Below are positions 33,170 to 41,632 of a stretch of DNA of 64,000 bases, piece after piece. The stretch comes from Nocardia araoensis NBRC 100135 (lineage in GTDB: Bacteria; Actinomycetota; Actinomycetes; Mycobacteriales; Mycobacteriaceae). The DNA lies in the NCBI RefSeq assembly GCF_000308435.1, contig NZ_BAFR01000204.1:101289-165288 (forward strand). Direction: 5' to 3'. The stretch's first letter is position 1; the number at the start of each line of letters is the position of its first letter. The notes beneath the pieces are model-generated. The model had not been told where the DNA came from, did not search any database, and saw only the letters and a program-made list of their open reading frames with translations. Position numbers and translations under genes: made by a program.

Positions 33170-34047
33170 CGGTCGATCTCCGCGGTGGGACGGACCAGCT
33201 TCACGTAGATGGCGATGATGACGACGATCAGCGCGAAGTTCAGCACGCTCATCGCCGCGGCGGTGTCGATCTGCTGGTTCTGCCGGATCAGCTTGAACGT
33301 CAGCGTCGTCGTGGTGTCCGCGGAGAATCCGGCGATGCTGCCGGTGATCACCTGCAGGATCGGCAGCGAGTTGAACACGTTGATGATGTTGATGATGGTC
33401 GCCACCGCGATCGCCGGACGCAGCTGCGGCAGCGTGAGATAGCGGTAGCGCTGCCACGCGCCCGCGCCGTCGACCCGCCCCGCCTCCTCGATCTCCGCTG
33501 GAATGGATTGCAGGCCCGCCAGGATGGTGTACGTGGTGAACGGCACCGACACGAACACCGCGACGCCCATCGCCACGAGGAACGCCTGCGTCGGCTGCTT
33601 GGTGAAGCCGTAACCGCGATCGAGCAGCCCGATGTCCACCAGGAACCGATTCGCGATGCCCACGTCCGGATCGAGCATGTAGTAGAAGATCGTGGTCGTC
33701 ATCACGACCGATGCCGCCCACGGCACCAGGATCGCCATCCGCACCGCGGTGCGTCCGGGGAAGTCCTTGTTCAGGAACTGGGCCAGCGCCGCGGACAGCA
33801 CCAGCGTGACCAGCACGACGCCGACCACCCAGACCATCGTGTGGACCAGCACCGAACCGAGCTCCGAGATCTCGAACAGGGCACGGTAATTGGCCAGTCC
33901 GGCGCCGCCGCGGTCCTGGCCGTAGGCGCTGAGGTCCCTGGTGCTGGTCCACACCATGTAGCAGGCCGGGAAGGCGACGACGGCCGCGATCAGGATCAGC
34001 GACGGTCCGATCCACGGCAGCGCCGCCGGTAGCCCTCTGCGCCGCAC
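33166..34047 (-). CDS. Carbohydrate ABC transporter permease (MalF type)
   Basis: A 293-residue membrane protein, the partner permease of the CUT1 sugar transporter. The first span starts near LPWIGPSLILIAAVVAFPACYMVW, and the EAA loop is in EIEEAGRVDGAGAWQRYRYLTLPQLRPA. It begins with GTG at 34047, two bases after the binding-protein stop, and overlaps the second permease at its end, so the three genes form one transcript. Confidence 0.93.
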   Translation of the reverse strand: MRRRGLPAALPWIGPSLILIAAVVAFPACYMVWTSTRDLSAYGQDRGGAGLANYRALFEISELGSVLVHTMVWVVGVVLVTLVLSAALAQFLNKDFPGRTAVRMAILVPWAASVVMTTTIFYYMLDPDVGIANRFLVDIGLLDRGYGFTKQPTQAFLVAMGVAVFVSVPFTTYTILAGLQSIPAEIEEAGRVDGAGAWQRYRYLTLPQLRPAIAVATIINIINVFNSLPILQVITGSIAGFSADTTTTLTFKLIRQNQQIDTAAAMSVLNFALIVVIIAIYVKLVRPTAEIDR

Positions 34048-34048
34048 G

Positions 34049-35299
34049 TTATTTCGTTGCTTCCTGGACCCGTTGCAACACCTGAGCGGGGTCCGCGCCC
34101 TGTGCGATGGTGCCCATCTGCTGACGAATGACGCCCTGCGCCACCGCCCACTTCGGGTTGTTGCTCGGATAGAACCGCGCCACCGGGAGCGTGGCGGCGA
34201 ACGCCTTGGTCACCGGGTCCTCCGCGAGAGCGGTGGCGGCGCTGTGGGTGACCGGGATGAATCCTTCATGCTTGACGAAATCCGCGTACACCGCGGCCGA
34301 GTAGAAGTAGTCGAGGAACTTCCTGATCGACTCGGCCTTGGCGCCGTCCTTCTTGAACGCCATCAGGTGATCGGCCACCCCGAGCGTGACCGGGTTCCCG
34401 GTCTTGGTCGGCGAAGGCGCGGTCGCGTACCGCAGGCCCGGATTCTTCGCGGCGATCTGACCGATGGTGGGCGGCAGGGCTTCGATCATGCCGATCTTGC
34501 CCTGGATGAATGCGTTGATCACGTCCTTGCGGTCGGTCGCGCCCGGATTCGGCTGGGTAGCACCGGTATCGATCAGCTCGCGCATGGCCCGCACCCCTTC
34601 CAGGTTCTCCGGGGTGTCCACGGTGATCCGATCGCCGTCGGCCCACGAGCCGCCCGCGCCGAAGGTCCAGATGGAGGTTTCGCCCTGTGCCTCCTCACTG
34701 CCCAGCGGAAGCCCGTATCCGGAGACGCCCCCGCCGAGCGCCTGGATCTTCTTCGCCGCGTCGGTCAGCTCGGCCCACGTCTTCGGCGGCCGGGTGATGC
34801 CCGCTTTCTCGAACAGTTCGGTGTTGTAGAACAGGGTTCGGGTGGAGGCGAACAGCGGCAGCGCGTATTGCGCGCCGTTCAGCGACGCGTTCTGCGCGAA
34901 AGCGGGCTGGATATCGGCGAGCACCGGCGCGGAGACGATGTCGGCGGCGGGGTAGAGCAGGCCGTCGCCCGCGAAACTGGCGTAGGCGTCGATATTCAGG
35001 ATGTCCGGTGTGGTCGACTGCGATTGGAGCTTGGTGCGCACCACGTCGTTGATCGAGTTCCACGACTCCATCTGCAAGTTGACGGTGATGCCCGGGTTCT
35101 GCTTCTGGAATTCGGCGATGATGCCGTCCCACAACGCCTTGGTGCCCGTGGCGCCGTCACTGTAGGCGGGGGCGAGGAAATTGATCGTGGTGGCCGAGTC
35201 CGCACCACTTTTCGAACCGAACCCGCAGGACGACAGTGCCAGCGCGACGCCGGTGACCATCGCGACGCCGGCAAGCACGCGGTGGAATGGTCTTTTCAC
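34049..35299 (-). CDS. Sugar ABC transporter substrate-binding lipoprotein
   Basis: A 416-residue family 1 solute-binding protein. The signal peptide (VLAGVAMVTGVALALSSC) ends in a lipobox LSSC with Cys at about residue 26, so it is anchored in the membrane. The mature part has TTINFLAPAYSDG, PGITVNLQMESWNSINDVV and the typical family 1 motif around TRTLFYNTELFEKAGI. GTG start at 35299 with AAGG upstream. First gene of the transporter operon, divergent from the SIS gene. The ligand is probably the amino sugar (GalNAc or an oligosaccharide containing it) degraded by the adjacent enzymes. Confidence 0.93.
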   Translation of the reverse strand: MKRPFHRVLAGVAMVTGVALALSSCGFGSKSGADSATTINFLAPAYSDGATGTKALWDGIIAEFQKQNPGITVNLQMESWNSINDVVRTKLQSQSTTPDILNIDAYASFAGDGLLYPAADIVSAPVLADIQPAFAQNASLNGAQYALPLFASTRTLFYNTELFEKAGITRPPKTWAELTDAAKKIQALGGGVSGYGLPLGSEEAQGETSIWTFGAGGSWADGDRITVDTPENLEGVRAMRELIDTGATQPNPGATDRKDVINAFIQGKIGMIEALPPTIGQIAAKNPGLRYATAPSPTKTGNPVTLGVADHLMAFKKDGAKAESIRKFLDYFYSAAVYADFVKHEGFIPVTHSAATALAEDPVTKAFAATLPVARFYPSNNPKWAVAQGVIRQQMGTIAQGADPAQVLQRVQEATK

Positions 35300-35391
35300 G
35301 AGCAGAACCTTTCAGATTTACCCACCCGGCGCCAGCGGAGCCGCCGATGATGGGAGGACGCACCGTAGGTGCACCTCAATCTAGCCCGAAT

Positions 35392-35441
35392 TGTGATTAT
35401 ATGTGACTGGTTTCGCGATATATTTGACATAAACGATCACA
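35392..35441. promoter_or_regulatory. Candidate DeoR operator between transporter and catabolic genes
   Basis: TGTGATTATATGTGACT (35392-35408) contains two TGTGA direct repeats 10 bases apart. On the other strand, 35425-35441 reads TGTGATCGTTTATGTCA, a related arrangement in mirror orientation. The pair flanks the AT-rich core of the divergent promoter region, as expected for a DeoR-type repressor acting on both transcripts. Confidence 0.5.
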
Positions 35442-35459
35442 CCGAGCGAAGCTGTTCCC

Positions 35460-36371
35460 GTGCCTACGCCTGCCGACCACACGCCGGAGCGGTATCTGGC
35501 CACCGAGGTGGCCACCCAACCGGAAGACTGGACGCGCGCCGCGGTCGTCGCCGCGGATCATCGCGCCGTGCTGCCGGAGCCGGGAGAGCGAGTGGCGGTG
35601 ATCGGATGCGGCACTTCGTACTTCATGGCGCGCGCGATCGCCGCGCTGCGCGAGGGCGCGGGACACGGCATGACCGACGCCTGGCCCGCCAGCGCGGTCC
35701 GCCCTCGCGAGTACGACCGCTACCTGGTGATCTGCCGCTCCGGCACGACCACCGAAGTGGTGCGCGCGATGCGCGAGATCCCGGCACACGTCCCCAGGGC
35801 GGTGATCTGCTCCAGTCCCGGCACGCCCGTCCTGGAACTGGGCGACCCGATCCTCATCGACCAGGTCGATGAGCGGTCGGTGGTGCAGACCCGCTTCGCG
35901 ACGACCACCCTCGCCATCCTGCGCAACCATCTCGGCGAGGACCTCGCCCCCGTGATCGCCCAAGCGCGCGCGGTGCTCGCCGAGGATCCCGCCGAGTCGC
36001 TGGCCGCGGTGCGCCGCGCCGAGCAGATCAGTTTCGTCGGTATGGGATTCGGGGCGGCCATCGCCGACGAGGCCGCGCTCAAGCTGCGCGAATCCTGTCA
36101 GTCCTGGACGGAGGCGTATCCGGCGACGGAGTACCGCCACGGCCCGATCGCCATCTCGGCGCCCGGCCGCGCGGTCTGGGCGTTCGGCGCACTGGAGCCG
36201 GGCTTCGTCGACGACGTCGCCGCCACCGGCGCCCACCTGGAACATCGCGACATCGACCCGATGGCGGACCTGGCCCGAGTGCATCGGCTCTGCCTCCTGC
36301 GTTCCGCCGACCTGGGATTGGACCCCGATCACCCGCGCGGCCTGAATCGCTCGGTGGTTCTGAAGTCGTGA
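35460..36371 (+). CDS. agaS: SIS-domain amino-sugar phosphate deaminase/isomerase
   Basis: A 303-residue protein with two SIS modules. The first has VAVIGCGTSYFMARAIAAL and CRSGTTTEVVRAMREI (the Ser-rich phosphosugar loop). The second has ISFVGMGFGAAIADEAALKLRESC and EYRHGPIA, as in GlmS isomerase domains and AgaS. With NagA/AgaA, a tagatose-6-P-type kinase and a class II aldolase downstream, the most likely role is conversion of galactosamine-6-P to tagatose-6-P plus ammonia. A glucosamine-6-P reaction is possible. GTG start at 35460. Confidence 0.82.
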   Translation: MPTPADHTPERYLATEVATQPEDWTRAAVVAADHRAVLPEPGERVAVIGCGTSYFMARAIAALREGAGHGMTDAWPASAVRPREYDRYLVICRSGTTTEVVRAMREIPAHVPRAVICSSPGTPVLELGDPILIDQVDERSVVQTRFATTTLAILRNHLGEDLAPVIAQARAVLAEDPAESLAAVRRAEQISFVGMGFGAAIADEAALKLRESCQSWTEAYPATEYRHGPIAISAPGRAVWAFGALEPGFVDDVAATGAHLEHRDIDPMADLARVHRLCLLRSADLGLDPDHPRGLNRSVVLKS

Positions 36372-36384
36372 CCGAGGGCGCGCG

Positions 36385-37635
36385 GTGAGCAGCGAACAGC
36401 CGGTGCCCGCACATGTCTCGGACACCTCACCGCGAAGCCAGGTCCCCCGCCGAGCAGCCATGACCATTCCGGTGGCGGCATCCGGCATCGACGAGCTGGT
36501 ACACCCGGAATCGCTATTCACGCCCTACGGCACGGCAACGCCACGGGCCGCGCATGCACCAATGCACGAGTTGCCACGAACTACTGTGCCGGGGATGGGA
36601 ACCGAACAGTCGCGGTCGGGCTCCGGCGCCGGATCGCCCACCTCCGTGCCGGACTGGGCGGGCCCCGGCAACCGGCCGACCGCGCGCCGGGATTCGACCG
36701 GGCAGCCCGAGGCCGCGGCGCTGCCGGACGACGCGCTCGTGCTCGGCATGGATGTCGGCGGCACCACCATCAAAGGAGAAATCGCCGATTCCGCAGGCAC
36801 GACGCTGGCCGTGGGCACGGTGGCCACACCGCAAGGTCCGGCCGCGTTCGATGCAATGGGCGAGTTGGGTGATCGGTTGCTCGCGCAACTCCCGGAGTGT
36901 GATCGCCGCCGGGTACGTCGCGCGGCCGTCGTGTTGCCCGGCATCGTCGATACCGCGCGATCGGTCGCCGTGTTCAGCAGCAATGTCGGCTGGCGGAACG
37001 TGCACGTGGGTGACCGCTTCCCCGAGCGCTGGGGTATGCCGACGCTGATCGAACACGATGTGGCCGTGGCCGGTTGGGCGGAATGGCGGTACGGCGCCGG
37101 GCAGGGTTACGAGAACGTGTGCGTCGTCATCCTCGGCACCGGTATCTCGGGCACGCTGTCGGTCGGCGGGAGGTTGGTGCGCAGCAGCTACGGACAGGTC
37201 GGCGAGTACGGGCACGTGCCGGTGCGGCGCGTGGGTGGATTGCCGTGTCCCTGCGGCAATACCGGCTGTGTCGAGACGGTCGCCTCCGGCGCGGCCATCG
37301 CGCGGGCCTACACCCGGCGCACCGGACGCGAGATCGGCGCGGCGGAAGTCTTCGCACTCGTGTCCACCGACCCCGACGCGGCTGCCGTCGTGGCGGACGC
37401 GATCGACGCGCTCGCCGACGGTCTGCTCGGCATCGTCCACGCGGCCTGCCCCGAACTGGTCGTCCTCGGCGGCGGGCTCGCCGGAGCCGGCGCTGCGCTC
37501 ACCGATCCACTGCACCGGGCCCTGTCCGACCGGCTCCGCTTGGTCCCCGCTCCCCGAGTCGTCCTTGGCCGTTTCGGCGCACGCGCGGGCTTGGCAGGCG
37601 CCACCCTCTTCGCCCACCGCGGGGCGTTGACATGA
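36385..37635 (+). CDS. ROK-family sugar kinase
   Basis: A 416-residue protein whose last 300 residues are a standard ROK kinase: ATP motif LGMDVGGTTIKGEIAD (about residues 118-133), the catalytic region LIEHDVAVAGWAEW with its Asp, GEYGHVPV, and the zinc site CPCGNTGCVE. It would phosphorylate the imported hexosamine (GalNAc or GlcNAc) at O6. The N-terminal about 115 residues are Pro/Ser/Gly-rich and unlike any known domain; translation may really start later, for example at the ATG 36595. The GTG at 36385 lies 13 bases after the SIS gene. Confidence 0.85.
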   Translation: MSSEQPVPAHVSDTSPRSQVPRRAAMTIPVAASGIDELVHPESLFTPYGTATPRAAHAPMHELPRTTVPGMGTEQSRSGSGAGSPTSVPDWAGPGNRPTARRDSTGQPEAAALPDDALVLGMDVGGTTIKGEIADSAGTTLAVGTVATPQGPAAFDAMGELGDRLLAQLPECDRRRVRRAAVVLPGIVDTARSVAVFSSNVGWRNVHVGDRFPERWGMPTLIEHDVAVAGWAEWRYGAGQGYENVCVVILGTGISGTLSVGGRLVRSSYGQVGEYGHVPVRRVGGLPCPCGNTGCVETVASGAAIARAYTRRTGREIGAAEVFALVSTDPDAAAVVADAIDALADGLLGIVHAACPELVVLGGGLAGAGAALTDPLHRALSDRLRLVPAPRVVLGRFGARAGLAGATLFAHRGALT

Positions 37636-37880
37636 GGCCGCGTGCGGAGCCGACGAACCGAGCGGCAAGCGGCACGCTCGGCGATGGCCTCGCACCGGTC
37701 GTCGGGGCGGGATCGTTGTCGTGTCGGCGATCGCCGAGCTGGTCCACACGGTGTACGTCACCTCGACGACACGTCAGCAGATTCCCGGAACGGCACCGCG
37801 GGCAGCACCCATGATCCGAAGTCGTTTCCCGGCGGGACGGATGCGGCTGGACATGGTGACCACCCGCGCCTCGAACCCGT

Positions 37881-38078
37881 GCGGCGCGGTCGTGCACGCG
37901 CCGCGGCACTTTCAGGCCATCCCGGGCGCACCGCCGTTATTCGAACCGTCGCACGCGGCGAGGGTCGGCGGGCGCAGCTGCCGCGCGGTCCTGCATCCGA
38001 CGCACCGCAGTCAGACCATCCCGGGCGCACCACCGTCCCCGACCGTCGCACGCGGCGCGGGTCGGCGGGCACGGTGGA
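37881..38078. repeat. Imperfect tandem repeat, two units of about 98 bp
   Basis: The unit starting near 37881 and the one starting near 37980 align along their length; the best part is TCAGGCCATCCCGGGCGCAC (37912-37931) against TCAGACCATCCCGGGCGCAC (38011-38030), then the shared ACCGTCGCACGCGGCG and GGTCGGCGGGC. The second copy lacks two bases. They fill much of the 501-bp gap between the kinase and deacetylase genes (37636-38136), in which no gene is supported. Confidence 0.7.
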
Positions 38079-38136
38079 CATCCCTGTCCAGCAGCCGGCC
38101 ACACACCGCGAGGGCCGCGAACCGAAGGGCATGCAC

Positions 38137-39294
38137 ATGACAGCACACACCCAACTCATCCGGGGACGCATCGTCTCGGCGAGCGTCACGGTGGACGACG
38201 GCGTGGTGATGGTGTCCGAGGATCGGATCGAGGCGGTGCGGTCGTTCGCGCAGTGGCGTGCGACGCATCGCGATTTACCCGAGCCGCCATTTTCGGGAAC
38301 CGTGCTGCCGGGGCTTGTGGACATTCACAATCACGGCGGATTCGGGTACCGGTTCGATACCGTGCGCGAAGAGGACGCCCGTGCGGCGGCGCGATCGCAC
38401 CACGCGCGCGGCTCGACCACGGTGGTGGCGAGCGTGGTCACCGGCCCCGCCGCGGAGATGGTGACGCAGACCGCCACCTTGCGCGAACTCGCCGAGGAAG
38501 GCGTGCTCGGCGGTATCCACGTCGAGGGGCCGTTCCTGTCCGAAGCGCGCTGCGGGGCGCAGGACCCGCGCTATCTGCGCGACCCCGATCTCGGGCTGAC
38601 CGACCGGCTGCTGGCCGCGGGTGGCGCGCACCTGCGCGCGATGACACTCGCGCCGGAACGTCCCGGCTACGCGGCCGTCGCCCGGCGGCTGGCCGACAAC
38701 GGTGTGACGGTCGCGCTCGGCCACAGCGACACCGACTACGCGTCATTCCGGAACGCGTTGGCTCCCAACGGTTCGGCGAGCATCGTGACGCACTTGGCGA
38801 ACGGCATGCCGCCACTGCACCACCGGCACCCCGGCCCGGTGGCCGCGGCGTTGGTGGCCGCGGCGGCCGGTGACGTGATCGTGGAGCTGATCGGCGACGG
38901 CGTGCACGTGGACCCGGGCTTCGCCGCGCTGGTGTTCGCGTCCGCGCCGGGGCGAGTCGCGCTGGTCACCGATGCCATGCAGGCCGCGGGGCTCGGCGAC
39001 GGCGAGTACCAGCTCGGCCCGCAACCGGTGACCGTCCGTGCGGGCGTGGCGCGCATCGCCGACGGTTCGATCGCGGGCGGCGTGAGCACCCTGCTGGAAT
39101 GCCTCGCGCGAGCCGTGCGCGACTCCGGCGTCCCGCTGCGCGACGCGGTCCTGGCGGCCACCTCGGTTCCCGCTGCCGCGCTCGGGCTTGCCGATGTCGG
39201 TGACCTGCGGCCCGGCTATTTCGCCGACATATTGACAGTCAGTGACAATCTCCAGTTGCGCGGGGTGCTCAGACGTGGACAGTGGTTGAGGTGA
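38137..39294 (+). CDS. nagA: N-acetylhexosamine-6-phosphate deacetylase (NagA/AgaA)
   Basis: A 385-residue amidohydrolase that removes acetate from GlcNAc-6-P or GalNAc-6-P. Metal and active-site motifs: GLVDIHNHGG (about residues 57-66), GGIHVEGPFLSEARCGAQDP (metal-binding Glu), ALGHSDTDY (His), THLANGMPPLHHR (His), and LVTDAMQAAGLGDGEY with the catalytic Asp. ATG 38137 is preferred because AAGGG lies at good spacing; ATG 38131 is possible. The open frame runs far upstream through the tandem repeat but without homology. The linked tagatose-type kinase and aldolase favour the GalNAc version (AgaA). Confidence 0.92.
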   Translation: MTAHTQLIRGRIVSASVTVDDGVVMVSEDRIEAVRSFAQWRATHRDLPEPPFSGTVLPGLVDIHNHGGFGYRFDTVREEDARAAARSHHARGSTTVVASVVTGPAAEMVTQTATLRELAEEGVLGGIHVEGPFLSEARCGAQDPRYLRDPDLGLTDRLLAAGGAHLRAMTLAPERPGYAAVARRLADNGVTVALGHSDTDYASFRNALAPNGSASIVTHLANGMPPLHHRHPGPVAAALVAAAAGDVIVELIGDGVHVDPGFAALVFASAPGRVALVTDAMQAAGLGDGEYQLGPQPVTVRAGVARIADGSIAGGVSTLLECLARAVRDSGVPLRDAVLAATSVPAAALGLADVGDLRPGYFADILTVSDNLQLRGVLRRGQWLR

Positions 39295-40244
39295 TCCTCA
39301 CCGTGACAATGAATCCCGCGTACGACATGACCTATCGCGTCGAACGCTTCGAACGCGGGCAGGCCCACCGGGTCAGGTCGGTGGAGCAGCGCATCGGCGG
39401 CAAGGGCATCAACGTGACCCGGGTGCTGAATCAGCTCGGCAAGTACGCCAGGGCCACCGGGTTCTCCGACCACGCCTTCGCGGCCGCCGCCGAACTGGAG
39501 ATGCCGGTCGACTTCGTCCACGCGCTGCCCTGGGTGCGCCGTACGGTGGTGATCAGCGAATCGGAGGACGGCACGGCCACCGCGCTCTGGGAACCGGGCG
39601 CGCGGGTGTCCAATCCGCACGCCGCCGAACAGTTGGCGGTCCGGGTCGCGGGGCTGCTGCCGGAAATCGCCGGGTTGGTCATCTCCGGGTCGCTGCCCGG
39701 CGGCATCGAGCCCTCGCTGCCCGCCGAAATCGCCCGCACCGCCATCGCGGCCGACGTGCCGACCATCTGCGACGTGGACGGCGAGGCGCTGCGCTTGGCG
39801 GCCCAGGTGCCCGGCATCGTGCTCATCCCGGACGAGGCCGAACTACAGCGCCTCACCGGCGCCCGGCCGACGACCGCCGAGGACATCGTCATCGCAGCGA
39901 AGCCGCTGATCGACAACGGTGTGCGCGCCCTGATCGCGACCCGCGGCGCCGAGGGGATCGTCGCGGTGACCGCCGAAGGCGCGTGGTCCGCGGCGCTCGC
40001 CGAACCGCTCGCCGGAAATCCCACCGGCGCGGGCGATGCCGCGGTGGCGGCGGTGATCGCCGCCCTTTCCTCCGAAGCGCGCCCGGACTGGGCCGCCCTG
40101 CTCGCCGACGCGGTCGCGACCTCCGCGGCCGCCGTCGTCGTCCCGGTGGCCGGTGAGATCGACCGCGGCGTGCGCACCCGCCTCACCCCGACCGTGCAGG
40201 TTCGCGACCTGAACTTGTCCACACCGCAGCAGACTTCCCCATGA
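39282..40244 (+). CDS. PfkB-family phosphosugar kinase (1-phosphofructokinase / tagatose-6-phosphate kinase)
   Basis: A 320-residue ribokinase-fold kinase. The N-terminal VTMNPAYDMTYRVERFERGQ and GGKGINVTRVL (about residues 39-49) define the FruK/LacC/AgaZ-like branch, and NPTGAGDAAVAA (about 246-257) carries the catalytic Asp and anion hole. It would phosphorylate tagatose-6-P (or fructose-1-P). GTG start at 39282 overlaps the deacetylase gene by 13 bases; a second GTG at 39291 is also possible. Specificity is inferred from the neighbours. Confidence 0.88.
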   Translation: MVEVILTVTMNPAYDMTYRVERFERGQAHRVRSVEQRIGGKGINVTRVLNQLGKYARATGFSDHAFAAAAELEMPVDFVHALPWVRRTVVISESEDGTATALWEPGARVSNPHAAEQLAVRVAGLLPEIAGLVISGSLPGGIEPSLPAEIARTAIAADVPTICDVDGEALRLAAQVPGIVLIPDEAELQRLTGARPTTAEDIVIAAKPLIDNGVRALIATRGAEGIVAVTAEGAWSAALAEPLAGNPTGAGDAAVAAVIAALSSEARPDWAALLADAVATSAAAVVVPVAGEIDRGVRTRLTPTVQVRDLNLSTPQQTSP

Positions 40245-40347
40245 CCGCCGGCCGTCGCCCACCGCACGCGGGCGGGCAGAAGGCTCGCGCGCATCGGAGC
40301 GCCTGGGCCTCGTATGCGCGCCGCTCGCTCTCCCGAAAGCACCCCCC

Positions 40348-41172
40348 ATGCCGCTGACCTCGATCCCGGATCTCATCGCCACGGCCCGCCCCGGCGGACT
40401 CGGCGCGTTCAACGTCATAACCCTCGAGCACGCCGAGGCAATCGCAGCCGCCGCGGAATCGGCGAGAAAGCCGGTGGTGCTGCAACTCTCGGAGAACACC
40501 GCGCGCCATCACCGTGGGCTCGCCCCGCTGGCGCTGGCCTGCCTGCGCATCGCCGCCGACAGCGAGGCCGCGATCGCGGTGCATCTCGACCACGCCACCA
40601 GCGCCGAATTGATCCATGCCGCCGTCGATCTCGGCATCCGCTCGGTGATGTACGACGGCTCGGCCCTCGACTACGCAGACAACCTCGCCGCCACCGCCGC
40701 GATCACCGCTTGGTGCCACGAGCGCGACGTGCACATCGAAGCCGAACTCGGCGAGGTGGGCGGCAAGGACGGCGCCCACGCCCCCGGCGCGCGCACCGAT
40801 CCCGACGAGGCCGTCGAATTCGTGAGCGCCACCGGCGTGGACGCACTCGCGGTAGCCGTCGGCTCCTCGCACGCCATGCACACCCGCACCGCCGAACTCG
40901 ACAACGACCTCATCGCCCACTTGGCCGCGAAGGTCCCCGTCCCCCTGGTGCTGCACGGCTCCTCCGGCGTCCCCGACCACGGCCTACGCGCCGCCGTCGA
41001 ACACGGCATGACGAAGATCAACATCGCGACCCGCCTCAACATCCGAATGACCGCCGCCATCCGAGACCACCTAACCGCGTCCCCCCACCTCTCCGACCCC
41101 CGCGAGTACCTCACCCCCGCCCGCACCGCCATCCAATCGGAAGTCGAGCACTTCCTCCACCTCCTCGCCTGA
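40348..41172 (+). CDS. Class II (zinc) ketose-bisphosphate aldolase, tagatose-bisphosphate type
   Basis: A 274-residue class II aldolase. VHLDHA (residues 78-83) has the zinc-binding His and catalytic Asp, EAELGEVGG the regulatory Glu region, and LVLHGSSGVPD the phosphate-binding and zinc His. The size and GAFNVITLEHAEAI N-terminus match GatY/KbaY-like aldolases, which split tagatose-1,6-bisphosphate to DHAP and glyceraldehyde-3-P. This completes the route from amino sugar to triose phosphates. It lies 103 bases after the kinase. Palindromic element copy 3 begins one base after the stop. Confidence 0.9.
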   Translation: MPLTSIPDLIATARPGGLGAFNVITLEHAEAIAAAAESARKPVVLQLSENTARHHRGLAPLALACLRIAADSEAAIAVHLDHATSAELIHAAVDLGIRSVMYDGSALDYADNLAATAAITAWCHERDVHIEAELGEVGGKDGAHAPGARTDPDEAVEFVSATGVDALAVAVGSSHAMHTRTAELDNDLIAHLAAKVPVPLVLHGSSGVPDHGLRAAVEHGMTKINIATRLNIRMTAAIRDHLTASPHLSDPREYLTPARTAIQSEVEHFLHLLA

Positions 41173-41173
41173 C

Positions 41174-41232
41174 CGCGAGTGGCACACCACGGAGAGGTCT
41201 CTCGCGTTTGCCGCAGCCATGTGCCACTCGCG
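41174..41232. repeat. Dispersed palindromic element, copy 3
   Basis: Perfect 13-bp ends CGCGAGTGGCACA (41174-41186) and TGTGCCACTCGCG (41220-41232) with the shared interior CTCTCGCGTTTGCCGCAGCC. Relative to copies 1 and 2 the stem has A-T replaced by G-C at one position on both arms, a compensatory change. It stands between the aldolase stop and the convergent DUF397 gene. Confidence 0.85.
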
Positions 41233-41410
41233 AAAGCGATCGGCCGGCGGCGCGTGCGAGGGGGTGCGCGCCGTCGGCCGATCGGGTGGTGGGCAGGGCA
41301 GTTGTCCACCGGTGGAGCTGTCGATGGATCGCTTCGCATCGACGGGGACACTCTTGCGGATGGAGCTGTGTGCGGGGTGTAGTGAAACTGAGAGTCTGCT
41401 GGGAGACGGG

Positions 41411-41623
41411 TCAGGGGAGGTCGGCGGTGCGGATCGCCGTGGTGAATGCCATCCACTGGGTCGGGGTGAAGGCCAGCGTGGGCGATGCGGCCGATGCTCC
41501 TGGAAACTTGCTGTCCCGAACCAGCACTCGACCGCCGTCGAAGCACACCTCTACGCAGGCCTGGCTGTCGCTGGAATACGACGACTTGAACCAGCTCGGC
41601 ACAGGGAAATTCGAGCTATCCAC
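41411..41623 (-). CDS. DUF397 domain protein
   Basis: A 70-residue DUF397 protein (WFKSSYSSDSQACVEVCFDG, RVLVRDSKFPGASAASPTLA, FTPTQWMAF). It follows the HTH gene by nine bases on the same strand, the usual partner order. It is the second such pair in the window, distinct in sequence from the one at 4508. Between it and copy 3 of the palindromic element lie about 180 bases without a gene. Confidence 0.92.
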   Translation of the reverse strand: MDSSNFPVPSWFKSSYSSDSQACVEVCFDGGRVLVRDSKFPGASAASPTLAFTPTQWMAFTTAIRTADLP

Positions 41624-41632
41624 AATTCGAGC

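Noticed and set aside
37642..38136. N-terminal extension of the deacetylase frame
   Set aside because: It is open but composed of repeat-derived Arg/Gly/Pro-rich sequence, and the deacetylase starts cleanly at 38137 with a ribosome site.
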